Shown: positions 43,763 through 53,944, counted from the first letter of the stretch. The stretch is 64,000 bases of DNA from DASPUI01 sp035622995 (GCA_035622995.1 DASPUI010000116.1:20261-84260), one strand, 5' to 3'. Numbers and translations are program-made. Notes: generated by a model from the letters alone, not told the origin.

Positions 43763-44802
43763 CCAACCGCCGCTGTTTCTTTCGGCAGTTCCATTGTGCC
43801 CTTGAATTTCGGAGGGTCCTCTTCGACGCCGAAGTTTTCGGAGCAAAGATTTTCGATCTTGGCGAGATCGTCCTGCGTTAGCGGCGGTGTGTCGGGGGCG
43901 TTGGCGAATTCGATCAGCTGCCCCTCGTTGTAAATGTTCGGCAAAGTGGACGCGACGCGATCGTCTGCCAGCAGCCATTGGAGCGCGGCCTGCCCCAACG
44001 AACGCTCGGAATTCTCCAGAAAACGTAATTTGCCGATTTTTTTGACTCCGTTTAAAAGCCAACTGCGAGGCCGATGGCTGCGATGATCGGTCGGTGGAAA
44101 CGTTGTCTCGGCCGTATATTTTCCTTCGAGCAATCCGGACGAATGAGTCACTCGAATTAAAAACATTGTCTCCTTCCCGGCATCGGTTGCCGCTTCGTGC
44201 AGTGCGCTGCCGGGATGTTGTTCAAGCATATTATAAATATGCTGAACGCTTGTGAAATCGCGTTCGCGGATGCAATTCGCTCCTTCGTAAAGCCAGCCGA
44301 TCGCCGGACCGAGCGCGATTCCGTAGTAGCGGGCCTTTCCGCTTTTTTTCAATTTCTCGAGTGTCGTCCAAAGAGCATCGTCATAAACCTGCTCCATCCT
44401 GATGTTATGAAGTTGCAACAGATCTATCTGTTCGGTTTTGAGTCGCTTGAGCGCTGCATCGGTCGCTCGAGTAATTGCTTCGGCCGAGAAATCCTGCGGA
44501 ATTTCGCGCTGACCGCGCCCGCGTGCTGCACCGTGGTGAACAAAATCGTAACCGACCTTTGTCGCGATCGTGATCTCGTCTCGCTGATTCGGAAAAGCTT
44601 TCGCGATTAATTCTTCACTCAGGCCGTTTCCGTAAGTGTCGGCTGCATCGAAAAGGGTGATGCCGAGATCAAAGGCCTTGTGCATCAGCCCAATCGCTTC
44701 GCCTTCGGTGAAGTTTCCCCACCATCCGGTCGAAATGGTCCAGAGACCGAATCCAACCTCGCTCACGCGCAAATCAGTGTTTTTATAAGTCCGGAATTTC
44801 AT
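43759..44802 (-). CDS. Aldo/keto reductase
   Basis: An NADPH-dependent TIM-barrel oxidoreductase. The catalytic Asp and Tyr are in DAADTYGNGLSEELI, the Lys in IATKVGYDF and the His in LLQLHNIRM. ATG at 44802 is preferred because GGAG lies 9 bases before it; an ATG 15 bases upstream would put that signal inside the gene. Substrate unknown. Confidence 0.9.
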   Translation of the reverse strand: MKFRTYKNTDLRVSEVGFGLWTISTGWWGNFTEGEAIGLMHKAFDLGITLFDAADTYGNGLSEELIAKAFPNQRDEITIATKVGYDFVHHGAARGRGQREIPQDFSAEAITRATDAALKRLKTEQIDLLQLHNIRMEQVYDDALWTTLEKLKKSGKARYYGIALGPAIGWLYEGANCIRERDFTSVQHIYNMLEQHPGSALHEAATDAGKETMFLIRVTHSSGLLEGKYTAETTFPPTDHRSHRPRSWLLNGVKKIGKLRFLENSERSLGQAALQWLLADDRVASTLPNIYNEGQLIEFANAPDTPPLTQDDLAKIENLCSENFGVEEDPPKFKGTMELPKETAAVG

Positions 44803-44857
44803 TGTTGAACTCTCCATCGTCCGCTTTTAACGGGCGTGAGTCAAAATCGATTGTTCG

Positions 44858-45937
44858 TTAAATCGACAAGAGGAATTCCGCGATATCGAGCGAAGCGCGC
44901 GGTCGGCTTAGTTTACGAATATTTGCCGACCATTCGCTCCACTGCTTCGCGCCGTGTGCGAATGCGCGCCCAGCCATGGCGGAAACTTCCGCCGGCGACT
45001 GCGCCATCGCGCCTGAATTGGTTTCAACGATCAGCTGTAAGTTTCCTTCCTCCTGGCCGGAGACAACGTGATTGATAATCATCGGACAACCGGCGGCGAT
45101 CGTCTCCTGGACGGTTGCGCCGCCCGCTTTGCCGATCAGAAGATCACTTTCGCTGAGAATGCGCGGCATCTGATCGGTCCAGCCGACGATTTCAATTTTG
45201 TGATCGCCAATAACAGCTTCAATCGCGCGCCGAACCTTCTCATCCCGTCCGACGGTAACGGTGAGCTCGACGTTGAGATCTAGCAGTCGCGCGACGGTTT
45301 TGGGTGCGTTGCCGGTTCCGGCATTAATCATGTAGAGAATGCGCGGTGGACGGTGTGGCGCTTCTTCTCGATCCCGGTTGAAATCCGAGAACTTCGGGCT
45401 AACCGGAAAACCGAAAACCCGAATTTTTTCAGAATCGACGCCGCGCTGGCGAGCGACCACAGCGCTTTGTTCGTTAGGCAGAAAAAAATAATCTCCAGGC
45501 GCCCGGCACCAGATGCCGTTGACCGTAATTGAGTCCGTCACGATCACCACGCTTTTGAAGCGTGACGCCACTCCGGCGATTTGCCTGATGAGATACGGAT
45601 ATGCCGGAAAAGTTGAAACGATTGAGTCGGGTTGGAAGGCGGCGAGCAATTGGGCAAGACGCGTTTTTAATCGGGAGAACTTTGCGAAATCGCGGTCAAA
45701 ATCGTTCTTGCGGTCGAGCCAGCGATAAACAAGACCCCACGAGCGCGGCCAACGATTGATCAGCGTCTGGTATGCGCGGCGAATGTGCTCATTCAGTGTT
45801 CCGTAGACTTCGGCAAAGAGATCATGCATCTCGACCAGTGAATCCGACGAGACCCGTGCCAGTCCGTCGCGGACGCCGCGAGCAGCGCTATTATGACCTT
45901 CACCGTACCCAGCAGTGAGTATGAGGATTCTTTTCAC
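44858..45937 (-). CDS. MurG/MGD1-type glycosyltransferase
   Basis: A GT-B glycosyltransferase of family 28. It begins RILILTAGYGEGHNSAARGV, the pattern of monogalactosyl- and diglucosyl-diacylglycerol synthases, and has a donor-binding segment DLLIGKAGGATVQETIAAGCPM near 268-290. It probably glycosylates a membrane lipid. MurG itself usually begins with GGTGGHI-type sequence, so this is more like the lipid-sugar branch. Starts with GTG. Confidence 0.85.
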   Translation of the reverse strand: MKRILILTAGYGEGHNSAARGVRDGLARVSSDSLVEMHDLFAEVYGTLNEHIRRAYQTLINRWPRSWGLVYRWLDRKNDFDRDFAKFSRLKTRLAQLLAAFQPDSIVSTFPAYPYLIRQIAGVASRFKSVVIVTDSITVNGIWCRAPGDYFFLPNEQSAVVARQRGVDSEKIRVFGFPVSPKFSDFNRDREEAPHRPPRILYMINAGTGNAPKTVARLLDLNVELTVTVGRDEKVRRAIEAVIGDHKIEIVGWTDQMPRILSESDLLIGKAGGATVQETIAAGCPMIINHVVSGQEEGNLQLIVETNSGAMAQSPAEVSAMAGRAFAHGAKQWSEWSANIRKLSRPRASLDIAEFLLSI

Positions 45938-46016
45938 AATTCGTTAGGCGTGGCGGGGACGTCGGCGCGCGGAAGTTTAATGGATATTTACTGCGGGCAA
46001 AGTAAACTCTGATCCC

Positions 46017-46907
46017 GTGAAAATTCTGCGTTTGATCTGGGTCGCGGCTCGCCGTCTAATTTGGGAAACCGCAACCGACAACACTCCCGGACTGGCGGCA
46101 CAGATCGCCTATCAACTGTTATTCGCGTTGCCCTTCGTGCTTTTGTTCCTCTGGCACCTGCTCGGGCTGTTTGGGACAGATCCAGCCAAGCTGCACGGAA
46201 TGGTTGCAGTGCTGGAAAGCTTTCTGCCGCCCGATCCCAAGGTGCAGGGAATTCTCGATGCAGCGGTCGCAAACGTGGTGGTGACCGGTTCGAGCGGAAT
46301 GCTGGCCAATGTCGGAATTATTTTCGGAATTTATCTCGGAACGGTTTTCATCGCGACCGTCAGCCGGGCATTGAGCCACACCCAGGGTCTCCGGCAGGGA
46401 CAAAGTTGGTGGTCGAGATATATCATCTCATTTTTTCTACTTTTCTGGTTTGGCCTAACGATCCTGATTTGTTTCAATGCCATGGTCTTCGGCGAAACGC
46501 TCGCTGGTCTGGCTGAAGTGAATTTTCAGCTTAGCATTCCGCTGCAGCATTGGGTGGCGGCACTCAATCTCCCGTCCATCGCGCTAGCCTTGATCCTGTT
46601 TGCGCTCGTCCTCTATTTGCTGACTTCCGAGCATTATTCGACTGCCAGACAGGCGTTACCGGGCGCTATCTTCTTTTCCTTTGGCTGGATCCTTGTCACC
46701 AAACTCTTCCAGCTCTACGTCGCGAAATACAATCGCTATAACCCAACTTATCTAGCCCTCGCGTCCATCATCATGCTCCTCTTCTGGATGTACTTAACCT
46801 GTCTGTTTCTGTTGTTGGGCGGAAAATTGAACGCGATTTTGCGCGATGAATGGAAGCAACGGCGCGAAATCGAAACAGTGCCGCCGCCAGTCGGCGCGTC
46901 TGCTTGA
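46017..46907 (+). CDS. YihY/BrkB-type inner-membrane protein
   Basis: About six membrane helices with the family segments AARRLIWETATDNTPGLAAQIAY, then YSTARQALPGAIFFSFGWIL and FSKYNRYNPTY-like text (AKYNRYNPTYLALAS). The function of the family is not established; it was named after a Bordetella serum-resistance locus and tRNA-processing assays but is now thought to be a transporter or lipid-related protein. It begins at GTG, 79 bases from the divergent glycosyltransferase start. Confidence 0.87.
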   Translation: MKILRLIWVAARRLIWETATDNTPGLAAQIAYQLLFALPFVLLFLWHLLGLFGTDPAKLHGMVAVLESFLPPDPKVQGILDAAVANVVVTGSSGMLANVGIIFGIYLGTVFIATVSRALSHTQGLRQGQSWWSRYIISFFLLFWFGLTILICFNAMVFGETLAGLAEVNFQLSIPLQHWVAALNLPSIALALILFALVLYLLTSEHYSTARQALPGAIFFSFGWILVTKLFQLYVAKYNRYNPTYLALASIIMLLFWMYLTCLFLLLGGKLNAILRDEWKQRREIETVPPPVGASA

Positions 46908-46939
46908 TCGCACCGCGCCCTCTGTTACGCTGCGCTTCG

Positions 46940-48022
46940 GTGGCTCGCTTTCGGTGGTCGTTTTTCGCCGTGATCGTTTGCAGCGCAATCGCCTGCACGC
47001 TCCTTCAGGCGCAACTCACCGACGAAGAAAAGCGGCAAGAATTTCTCAAAACCAGGTCGGCGGCCTCGGTCGATCCGGATGAATCGCCAACCCCGACGCC
47101 GAAGCCAAAACACAAATCCAAACCGCCATCTCCGACGCCGAAGCCGAAAGCAACACCCAAAGAAACACCTGAACCGACGGCCAAGAAATCCAAGCCGGTG
47201 AAGAAAAAAAACGGCTTACCGGACGGGACGCCAACGACAAAAAAGAAAAAACACAATGCGACCCCGGCAAAATCGCCAAAAAAATCTGCTTCGCCAGCGC
47301 CGTCCGAAACGCCGACGGCGCGCCCCACCGCGTCCGCGCCGCGGGCAATTACGGTTCCCACAGCTTCACCGCCGCCAACGCCCAGATTGATACCGACAGT
47401 TTCTGTCCCGGTTCAGGAACCGGAGCAATTGACCATCCAAAAATATGGCTACGAGAAACCGCGAAGTTTCTGGTCGCGACTTTTTGGAGGCGGTGGGCGA
47501 AGCACGGGCGCCGGTTACCGTTATCTCTCGGCTTCAATTCGCGCACAGATTGATCGCGCACCGGTCGCGCCGGCGCGCTGGCAGTATATTGTGGTGCACA
47601 ACAGCGGAACCCGGCAGGGGAACGCCGCCGTTTTTGATTATTACCATCGACACGTTCGCCGCATGCAAAACGGTTTGGCTTACCATTTCGTCATTGGAAA
47701 TGGGACCTCCACCGCCAACGGTCAGATCGAAGTGGGCGACCGCTGGCGACGGCAAATCAATGGCGGCCACGTCCACAGCGATTATTTGAACAACATCGCA
47801 CTCGGAATTTGTCTGGTCGGCGATTTCAATCGCGACCAGCCGACGCGGGCACAGCTCGATTCTTGCGAAGAATTAATCCGCTACCTGCGCCAGCGTTGCG
47901 GCAAAGTGGGCGATCATTACCCAATCGTGAAACCACACCGCGAAATGAATCCGCCGCGCTGGCCGACCGATTGCCCGGGGGATGTTTTTCCCTACTCCTG
48001 GTTCCACCGCTTCCAGGAATAG
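46940..48022 (+). CDS. Exported N-acetylmuramoyl-L-alanine amidase (amidase_2/PGRP fold)
   Basis: A signal peptide (WSFFAVIVCSAIACTLLQA) is followed by about 130 residues of Lys/Pro/Ser/Thr linker. A C-terminal amidase domain has zinc ligands in IVVHNSGTRQGN, KPHREMNPP and TDCPGDVF. It would cut the stem peptide from peptidoglycan glycan strands. Three start codons are in frame (46850, TTG 46904, GTG 46940). The last gives the best signal peptide and the second overlaps the brkB-like stop, so the true start is uncertain. Confidence 0.85.
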   Translation: MARFRWSFFAVIVCSAIACTLLQAQLTDEEKRQEFLKTRSAASVDPDESPTPTPKPKHKSKPPSPTPKPKATPKETPEPTAKKSKPVKKKNGLPDGTPTTKKKKHNATPAKSPKKSASPAPSETPTARPTASAPRAITVPTASPPPTPRLIPTVSVPVQEPEQLTIQKYGYEKPRSFWSRLFGGGGRSTGAGYRYLSASIRAQIDRAPVAPARWQYIVVHNSGTRQGNAAVFDYYHRHVRRMQNGLAYHFVIGNGTSTANGQIEVGDRWRRQINGGHVHSDYLNNIALGICLVGDFNRDQPTRAQLDSCEELIRYLRQRCGKVGDHYPIVKPHREMNPPRWPTDCPGDVFPYSWFHRFQE

Positions 48023-48029
48023 GACCAGG

Positions 48030-49181
48030 TCAATTGCGCGACGCGACGATGAGATTGCTTTCTTTAAAGTTCCAGCGGTAGCCGTAGTTGAAACTGAGGG
48101 GCGGAGGATTACTCGATTGATATAGCTCCGTTAATTTCGGCTGGTTGTATTGTTTGAAAATATCGATCGGCCCGATGTAATTGCCAAAGACGCGGATGTT
48201 CCATTTTTGACGGTTGAAGTCGGCAAGCGGAATGCCTGCGTCGTCCTGAATAATGATTCTGCTGTGATCGAGAATGAAACTGCGGACCCGGTTGAAGCCT
48301 TCTTCGAACATTAGATAGGACGAGGCCTTGAGCAGGCTGACGCCGACTCCCAAGTGGTCGCAAAATCTGAGAAAGCCGGGGCTCGCGCCAATCCCGCCGT
48401 CGGAAAGGTCGGTCGTAAAGTAGAACAGGGTTTGCGCGTTGCCCGAACGGTTGTCGGTATAATTAATCCGTACGCCCGGGGTGCCGCCGCGACCGGGCCC
48501 GCCCTGCTCGAACATTCCGCTTGACGTTAACGACCCGAATGTTACGTCGTTGATCGATTTATCGCCGCGCGCAAGAAAGACATAAAGAATCGGCAAAGTG
48601 CCATTCAATTGCTGCTGTTGGAGATCGACCTTCATGTCCTTGGTGATAAAAAAGCTGTAGCGGAGCGACGAATTCATCGCTGCCTCGAGATTCTGCAGCG
48701 CGCCGGGCAAATTCGCGACGCGAAGTGGATCAGGCGGCGGCCCCATCGATTCCTTGCCGCATAAGACATAGACGGAAGCTTTTGGAAAAAATTGATCGAC
48801 GTAGAGGAAATCGGGGCCGCTGAACATGTAGAATGCGACGGGCAGCGGCTGAGTTGCCTCGGAAGCATAGGACTGCTCCCAATCGTGCAATTTTTGCAGT
48901 TGCCGAAGGTAGAGTTTGCTAAACGCCTGTTCAAAAGCGGTCGCGTGTTCCTGCCAGGCCGGATCACGGGTCAATGGCTCAAGCGGCGAATTTTTTGGAA
49001 CCGGCATGCCGGCGAGGAAACGAGCGGTATCGTCGGGCGGCGGCAAGGCGGGTTGCGCGGCTGAGTCAGGCTGGGCCTGCTGATGGCGCCTTGCATGTGC
49101 CGGCTCCGCTGAGAACGGGAGGGTCGAGATCGACATCCAAACGATTAACCCGGCTAAAGGTTTTGCGGGAAAACGCCTCAT
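48030..49181 (-). CDS. Exported hypothetical protein, coupled to the permease gene
   Basis: A signal peptide (AGLIVWMSISTLPFSAEPAHA) precedes about 360 residues with sequence such as PVAFYMFSGPDFLYVDQFFPKASVYVLCG, RGDKSINDVTFGSLTSSGMFEQGG and RSFILDHSRIIIQDDAGIPLADF. I do not recognise the family; conserved proteins of this length exist in Verrucomicrobiota and Planctomycetota. ATG at 49181 overlaps the permease stop as ATGA, so the two are translated together. This suggests, but does not show, a linked function. Confidence 0.75.
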   Translation of the reverse strand: MRRFPAKPLAGLIVWMSISTLPFSAEPAHARRHQQAQPDSAAQPALPPPDDTARFLAGMPVPKNSPLEPLTRDPAWQEHATAFEQAFSKLYLRQLQKLHDWEQSYASEATQPLPVAFYMFSGPDFLYVDQFFPKASVYVLCGKESMGPPPDPLRVANLPGALQNLEAAMNSSLRYSFFITKDMKVDLQQQQLNGTLPILYVFLARGDKSINDVTFGSLTSSGMFEQGGPGRGGTPGVRINYTDNRSGNAQTLFYFTTDLSDGGIGASPGFLRFCDHLGVGVSLLKASSYLMFEEGFNRVRSFILDHSRIIIQDDAGIPLADFNRQKWNIRVFGNYIGPIDIFKQYNQPKLTELYQSSNPPPLSFNYGYRWNFKESNLIVASRN

Positions 49182-50512
49182 GCGGGACGACTGACGCGTC
49201 TTCGTGCGCAAAAGTAAAGCAGCAAACCGACGAACGCCGTGCTTAACCCAGCTAACGACTCAACCGGGTTAGATATCAGAAGATAGATCATCATCCAAAT
49301 CGTGATTGCGCAGAAGGCGAGCGGCGGGAACGGGTAAAGCCGGACACAATAAGGCCGCGGTAATTGCGGTTTCGTTCGACGCAGCACAATCACGCCAAAT
49401 ACAGTCAGTAGTGAGCAGAGCAGCAGAGTGAACTGAATGTAAATCACGACCAGATTGAATTTCCCGGTCAGCAACAGCACATTCACGATGAGCAATTGCA
49501 ACACGATCGAAAAAATAGGCACACCGCCTCGATTTTTCCGGCCAAGCAATCGCAATAGCCAGTGATCCTCGCCCATTGACATGGTCACGCGCGGCCCGAT
49601 CCAGGTCATAGAGCTAACCGCGGAAACCAAACCGAGACAGATTACGGCCCCGACAATCCGTCCGCCGTTCTCGCCGAAAATGTGTTTTCCGGCGATCAAG
49701 CCGACTTCGAGTTGACCGCTAAGTTCCTCGCGCGGAGTGCTTGTGAGAAAGACCGCGTTCAACAAAACATAAAAGACGATCACGACGCTCGTACCCAAAA
49801 GAAGAGAGCGCGGCACGGTCTTCTCCGGCGATTTGATTTCACCGGTAATGTAACTTGCCGCATTCCAGCCGGAGTACGAATACATGACAAAGACCAGCGC
49901 GACTGCGAACGATGCGGCGAAAATAGAATTCGCGTCGCCGGGGACCGGGAAAAACGAAATTGGCTGTTTTGGTTCGGCGATCAATCCAACCACGATGAGC
50001 GCGCCAATCAAAAGAAGCTTGAGCAACGTCCAAAGATTTTGAAACGCGCTTCCAACTTCCAACTTTCCGAGATGAAATATCGCTACGATCCAAACAACGA
50101 CGAACGAAAGACCAGCCGGCGAACCAAAACCGAAGACTCCGTGAAAATATTTTCCGAACGCCATGGCGGCGAGTGCGATCGGGGCCGAAAATCCGACTAT
50201 TGCCGAAACGAATCCAGCCATGAAACCCACCGCCGGATGGTAGATTTGCGAGAGAAAATGGTATTCGCCGCCGGAACGAGGCAGGGCGGCGCTCAATTCG
50301 CCGTAGCATAGTGCGCCGCAGAGCGCCGCAATTCCGCCGACGATCCAAAGCATGATCAACGCAAATCCGGAATGGATTGCCGGCAGTTGAAAGCCGAGGC
50401 TGGTAAAAACGCCGGTGCCGATGATGTTGGCGATCACAATTCCGCAAGCGGTGTAAAGGCCGATTGTGCGCCGCGGCTGCAGCGAGTTCGGGGAATCTAA
50501 AGCTGCGGACAT
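49178..50512 (-). CDS. APC-family amino acid permease
   Basis: About 12 membrane helices with the APC signature TACGIVIANIIGTGVFTSLG near 20-39 and YSYSGWNAASYITGEIKSPEK near 208-228. These proteins are amino acid or polyamine antiporters or symporters. ATG at 50512 is preferred to an in-frame GTG at 50524. The downstream exported protein is translationally coupled. Confidence 0.9.
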   Translation of the reverse strand: MSAALDSPNSLQPRRTIGLYTACGIVIANIIGTGVFTSLGFQLPAIHSGFALIMLWIVGGIAALCGALCYGELSAALPRSGGEYHFLSQIYHPAVGFMAGFVSAIVGFSAPIALAAMAFGKYFHGVFGFGSPAGLSFVVVWIVAIFHLGKLEVGSAFQNLWTLLKLLLIGALIVVGLIAEPKQPISFFPVPGDANSIFAASFAVALVFVMYSYSGWNAASYITGEIKSPEKTVPRSLLLGTSVVIVFYVLLNAVFLTSTPREELSGQLEVGLIAGKHIFGENGGRIVGAVICLGLVSAVSSMTWIGPRVTMSMGEDHWLLRLLGRKNRGGVPIFSIVLQLLIVNVLLLTGKFNLVVIYIQFTLLLCSLLTVFGVIVLRRTKPQLPRPYCVRLYPFPPLAFCAITIWMMIYLLISNPVESLAGLSTAFVGLLLYFCARRRVSRPA

Positions 50513-50629
50513 GATCGCGCGCACGATAGCCGAACACCGCCTGGTCGGCAGGTTTATTCAGGCGGTCTGCCGCGATCTTCAATTTCTTAGTTTGTCAGGC
50601 GGCCTGCTTCGCATCACCTTGCCGGTGCG

Positions 50630-51043
50630 ATGAAACCGAACTTGTCGATTGAAACCGCTACCCAGTTGGCCGTATTTCTGGCGAATCGTCCGGGTGCGCT
50701 CGCGCGCGTCTGCGATGCGCTGGCGAAGGCCAATATAAATATTCGCGCGTTGGCCACTTCCGACACAATCGACCATTCGGTCGTGCGCATGGTGGTAAGC
50801 GACCCAACCAAAGCGCTGATGCTGCTTGGGGAGGCGGGCGTGCTCGCCCTCGAGTCCGACGTTTTCATGATCGAGACAGAAAATCAGCCTGGCGTTCTGG
50901 CAAAGATCGCGGACCGATTGGCCAAAGCGGAGGTGAACATCGAGTACGCATATCTCGCCGGTAGTTCGAGCGCTCCGAAAGGGTTGATCGTTCTGAGGCT
51001 ATCCGATGTCGAAAAAGGGCAGGCGGCTCTGCGCGATTTGTAA
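50630..51043 (+). CDS. Double ACT-domain protein
   Basis: 137 residues with two ACT domains. The first starts LAVFLANRPGALARVCDALAKANINIRAL and the second FMIETENQPGVLAKIADRLAKAEVNIEYAY. ACT domains bind amino acids and control enzymes of amino acid metabolism. A free two-domain ACT protein is a known bacterial type; its target is unknown. A short hairpin (CACC, loop, GGTG) lies just before the ATG and could hinder translation initiation. Confidence 0.88.
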   Translation: MKPNLSIETATQLAVFLANRPGALARVCDALAKANINIRALATSDTIDHSVVRMVVSDPTKALMLLGEAGVLALESDVFMIETENQPGVLAKIADRLAKAEVNIEYAYLAGSSSAPKGLIVLRLSDVEKGQAALRDL

Positions 51044-51066
51044 GAAGCCGCTCTTGTTCGTCAAAA

Positions 51067-51588
51067 TTACGGACGGATCTCAATAATCGTTCCGTCCGGA
51101 GTGACACGCCAAAGTTCCTCAATTTCTTCGTCGGTCAATGCAACACAGCCGGCGGTCCAATCTTTTTCGCGGTGAGCAGCGCCGATCCAGCCCATTCCGT
51201 TGGTGATTCCATGAATCATGATGTCGCAACCGGCCGAAGCGCCGCGTTCGGCAGCCCGTGCCTTGTCTTCATCCGATGGATATGAAATGTGAAGCGCGAG
51301 ATGAAAATCGCTCTTTGGATTGCGACCGTCGATCTGGTAGATGCCCTCGGGAGTTTTCATGTCGCCTTCTTCCTGTTTTGGTCCGATTGGATTTTGACCC
51401 AGCGCGACGCGATAAGTTTTTAATTTCTTCCCGTCGCGAAAGATCGACAATTGCCGTTTCGATTTTTCGACGAGAATTCGATCGATCTTTGTGTCCGCAG
51501 GCAGCGCGGTCTCATTGAAATGTTGATCCGCGAAGAATCCGACGACAGACACCGCAGCGATCACGATCAGGATACGCCGAGTCATCAT
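51067..51588 (-). CDS. L,D-transpeptidase (YkuD/YafK type)
   Basis: A signal peptide or anchor (ILIVIAAVSVVGFFADQ) precedes a YkuD-like catalytic domain. The active histidine is in IMIHGITNGMGWIG and the cysteine in WTAGCVALTDEEIEELW. The sequence between motifs (GNPIGPKQEEGDMKTPEG-like) is of the YafK branch, some members of which cut or form peptidoglycan-Lpp crosslinks. It works in the periplasm. Convergent with the ACT gene. Confidence 0.85.
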   Translation of the reverse strand: MMTRRILIVIAAVSVVGFFADQHFNETALPADTKIDRILVEKSKRQLSIFRDGKKLKTYRVALGQNPIGPKQEEGDMKTPEGIYQIDGRNPKSDFHLALHISYPSDEDKARAAERGASAGCDIMIHGITNGMGWIGAAHREKDWTAGCVALTDEEIEELWRVTPDGTIIEIRP

Positions 51589-51669
51589 CTCAACTATATG
51601 CCGGCACTGGCATGAATCTCCTAGATTCCTTGCGGACTTATGTTCTCTGGTCGATAGGGAGTCGCCTTT

Positions 51670-53904
51670 ATGACAGCAGTTAGATCCCGGCCTGGTTATC
51701 CGCGTCCTCTCGGGGCGACTTGGACGGGCAACGGAACAAATTTTGCGCTGTTTTCAGGGTCAGGGACCAGTGTCGATCTGTGCTTGTTTGACAGTCTCGA
51801 CGCGCGCCAGGAGAACGTTCGTATTCCGATGATGGAGCAGACGGAGCAGGTCTGGCACGTTTTTCTGCCGGATGTCCAGCCGGGACAGTTATATGGGTTT
51901 CGCGTAGCGGGAGCGTACGAACCGTCGCGCGGTTTGCGTTTCAATTCCTCAAAATTGCTACTCGATCCGTACGCCAAAGCGATCGCAGGCGACGTAAACT
52001 GGGCGGACGAAATGTTTGGCTACGTGATCGGCGGCAAGCAGGAAGACCTGGCGCAGGATTTTCGCGACGATGCGTGGGGCATGCCCAAATCGGTGGTAGT
52101 CGACCCTGCCTTCGAGTGGCACAACGACCGCCCGCCGGGCACCTCGAAAGATGAATCAATCATTTACGAGGTGCACGTCAAAGGATTCACCCAACGAATG
52201 CCGGACGTGCCGGAAAAGTTGCGCGGCACTTACGCGGGACTTGGAACTCCGGCAGCGGTAAACTATCTACGGGAACTCGGCGTGACGGCGATCGAGTTGC
52301 TTCCGGTTCACGCGCATATCGACGACAAGCTTCTGATCGACCGTGGCCTAACCAATTACTGGGGCTACAATACGATTGGTTTTTTCGCACCGCATGGCGC
52401 CTACTCGAGCAGCGGGCAAATGGGCGAGCAGGTCGCCGAGTTCAGGAACATGGTGAGGAATCTGCACGCAGCCGGGATCGAAGTGATTATCGATGTGGTT
52501 TACAATCATACCGCGGAAGGCAACCACCTTGGCCCGACACTCTGTTTTCGCGGTATTGATAACGTTGCTTCATACCGACTGCTGACCGAAGACCCGCGGT
52601 TTTATCTCGATTTCACCGGTACGGGCAACAGCTTGAATCTGCTTCATCCGCGCACCGTGCAACTGGTGATGGACAGTTTGCGCTACTGGGTGGGCGAAAT
52701 GCACGTGGATGGATTTCGGTTTGATCTCGCCACGACATTGGGCCGGAGCGAGCATGGTTTCGACAAGTATCACGCATTTTTCAAGGCCATCCAGCAGGAC
52801 CCGATTTTATCGCAATCGAAAATGATCGCCGAACCATGGGATGTTGGTGAGGGTGGCTATCAGGTTGGGGGGTTCCCGACTGGCTGGTCGGAATGGAATG
52901 GAAAATATCGCGACGCGGTCCGGAGTTATTGGAAAGGCGATGAAGGAAAAATCGGCGAGATCGCGTATCGCCTGACCGGCAGTCCCGACCTCTACCAGCA
53001 CGATGGCCGGCGGCCTTACGCGAGCGTCAATTTTATTACATCGCACGACGGATTCACCCTCGACGACCTCGTTAGCTATAACCAGAAGCACAACGAAGCG
53101 AACGGTGAAAACAATCAGGACGGCGACAACAACAACCAGTCGTGGAATTGTGGCGTGGAAGGACCAAGCGACGATCCGAAAATCAGCATGCTGCGCCGCA
53201 AACAGCGGCGAAATTTTCTGACGACGCTTTTTTTGTCCCAGGGCATGCCGATGTTGTTGGGCGGCGACGAATTTGGCCGAACACAAAATGGAAACAACAA
53301 TGCTTATTGCCAGGACAACGAGGTCAGTTGGTTCAATTGGCAACGCGACGAGGCACAGAACCAGTTACTCGAATTTACCAAATGCTTGATCCGTTTTCGC
53401 AGGGAGCATCCGGTTTTCCGCCACCCGAAATTTTTCCGAGGCCGCAGGATTCGCGGGAGCGAGATCAAAGACGTGATGTGGTTTAATGCCGGCGGCAACG
53501 AAATGAGCGATGAAGAATGGAATTCACCGTTCATGCGTTGTTTGGGGATGTTGTTGAGCGGTGAAAGCACGGATGTGGTGGATGCCAGCGGCGAACCGCT
53601 GCTCGACGAAGCTTTTCTCCTATTAATCAACGCGCATTATGAAAGGATCCCTTTTCTGTTGCCCGGTTTGGAGAATCTTGAATGGCATCTGCTCCTTGAC
53701 ACCAATGACGAAGCCGGGTTTCTGAAAGAACCGAAAAGATTCGCGTCTGGTGACGATATTGATCTGGCCGATCGGTCGGCGTGTTTATTGAAACTCACTG
53801 GGGGCGCGCACGAGCGCGCGCGGCAAGAATCGTGGAAAAAGAGGCCAGTGGGCGTCCTGGCGATAAGCGGCGAAGAAGAACGCACTGGCGGGAAGACAGA
53901 ATGA
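51670..53904 (+). CDS. glgX: Glycogen debranching enzyme GlgX
   Basis: An isoamylase-type GH13 enzyme that removes alpha-1,6 branches from glycogen limit dextrin. An N-terminal CBM48 domain (GATWTGNGTNFALFS) is followed by the catalytic barrel: IDVVYNHTAEG, the nucleophile in HVDGFRFDLAT near 344-354, MIAEPWDVG near 383, and NFITSHDGFTLDDL near 454. A good AGGGAG ribosome-binding site precedes the ATG. No other glycogen gene is in the window. Length (744) is slightly long. Confidence 0.95.
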   Translation: MTAVRSRPGYPRPLGATWTGNGTNFALFSGSGTSVDLCLFDSLDARQENVRIPMMEQTEQVWHVFLPDVQPGQLYGFRVAGAYEPSRGLRFNSSKLLLDPYAKAIAGDVNWADEMFGYVIGGKQEDLAQDFRDDAWGMPKSVVVDPAFEWHNDRPPGTSKDESIIYEVHVKGFTQRMPDVPEKLRGTYAGLGTPAAVNYLRELGVTAIELLPVHAHIDDKLLIDRGLTNYWGYNTIGFFAPHGAYSSSGQMGEQVAEFRNMVRNLHAAGIEVIIDVVYNHTAEGNHLGPTLCFRGIDNVASYRLLTEDPRFYLDFTGTGNSLNLLHPRTVQLVMDSLRYWVGEMHVDGFRFDLATTLGRSEHGFDKYHAFFKAIQQDPILSQSKMIAEPWDVGEGGYQVGGFPTGWSEWNGKYRDAVRSYWKGDEGKIGEIAYRLTGSPDLYQHDGRRPYASVNFITSHDGFTLDDLVSYNQKHNEANGENNQDGDNNNQSWNCGVEGPSDDPKISMLRRKQRRNFLTTLFLSQGMPMLLGGDEFGRTQNGNNNAYCQDNEVSWFNWQRDEAQNQLLEFTKCLIRFRREHPVFRHPKFFRGRRIRGSEIKDVMWFNAGGNEMSDEEWNSPFMRCLGMLLSGESTDVVDASGEPLLDEAFLLLINAHYERIPFLLPGLENLEWHLLLDTNDEAGFLKEPKRFASGDDIDLADRSACLLKLTGGAHERARQESWKKRPVGVLAISGEEERTGGKTE

Positions 53905-53944
53905 ATTCGTGGGCACAGCCTTGTCACGACGCGCGAATTTAATA

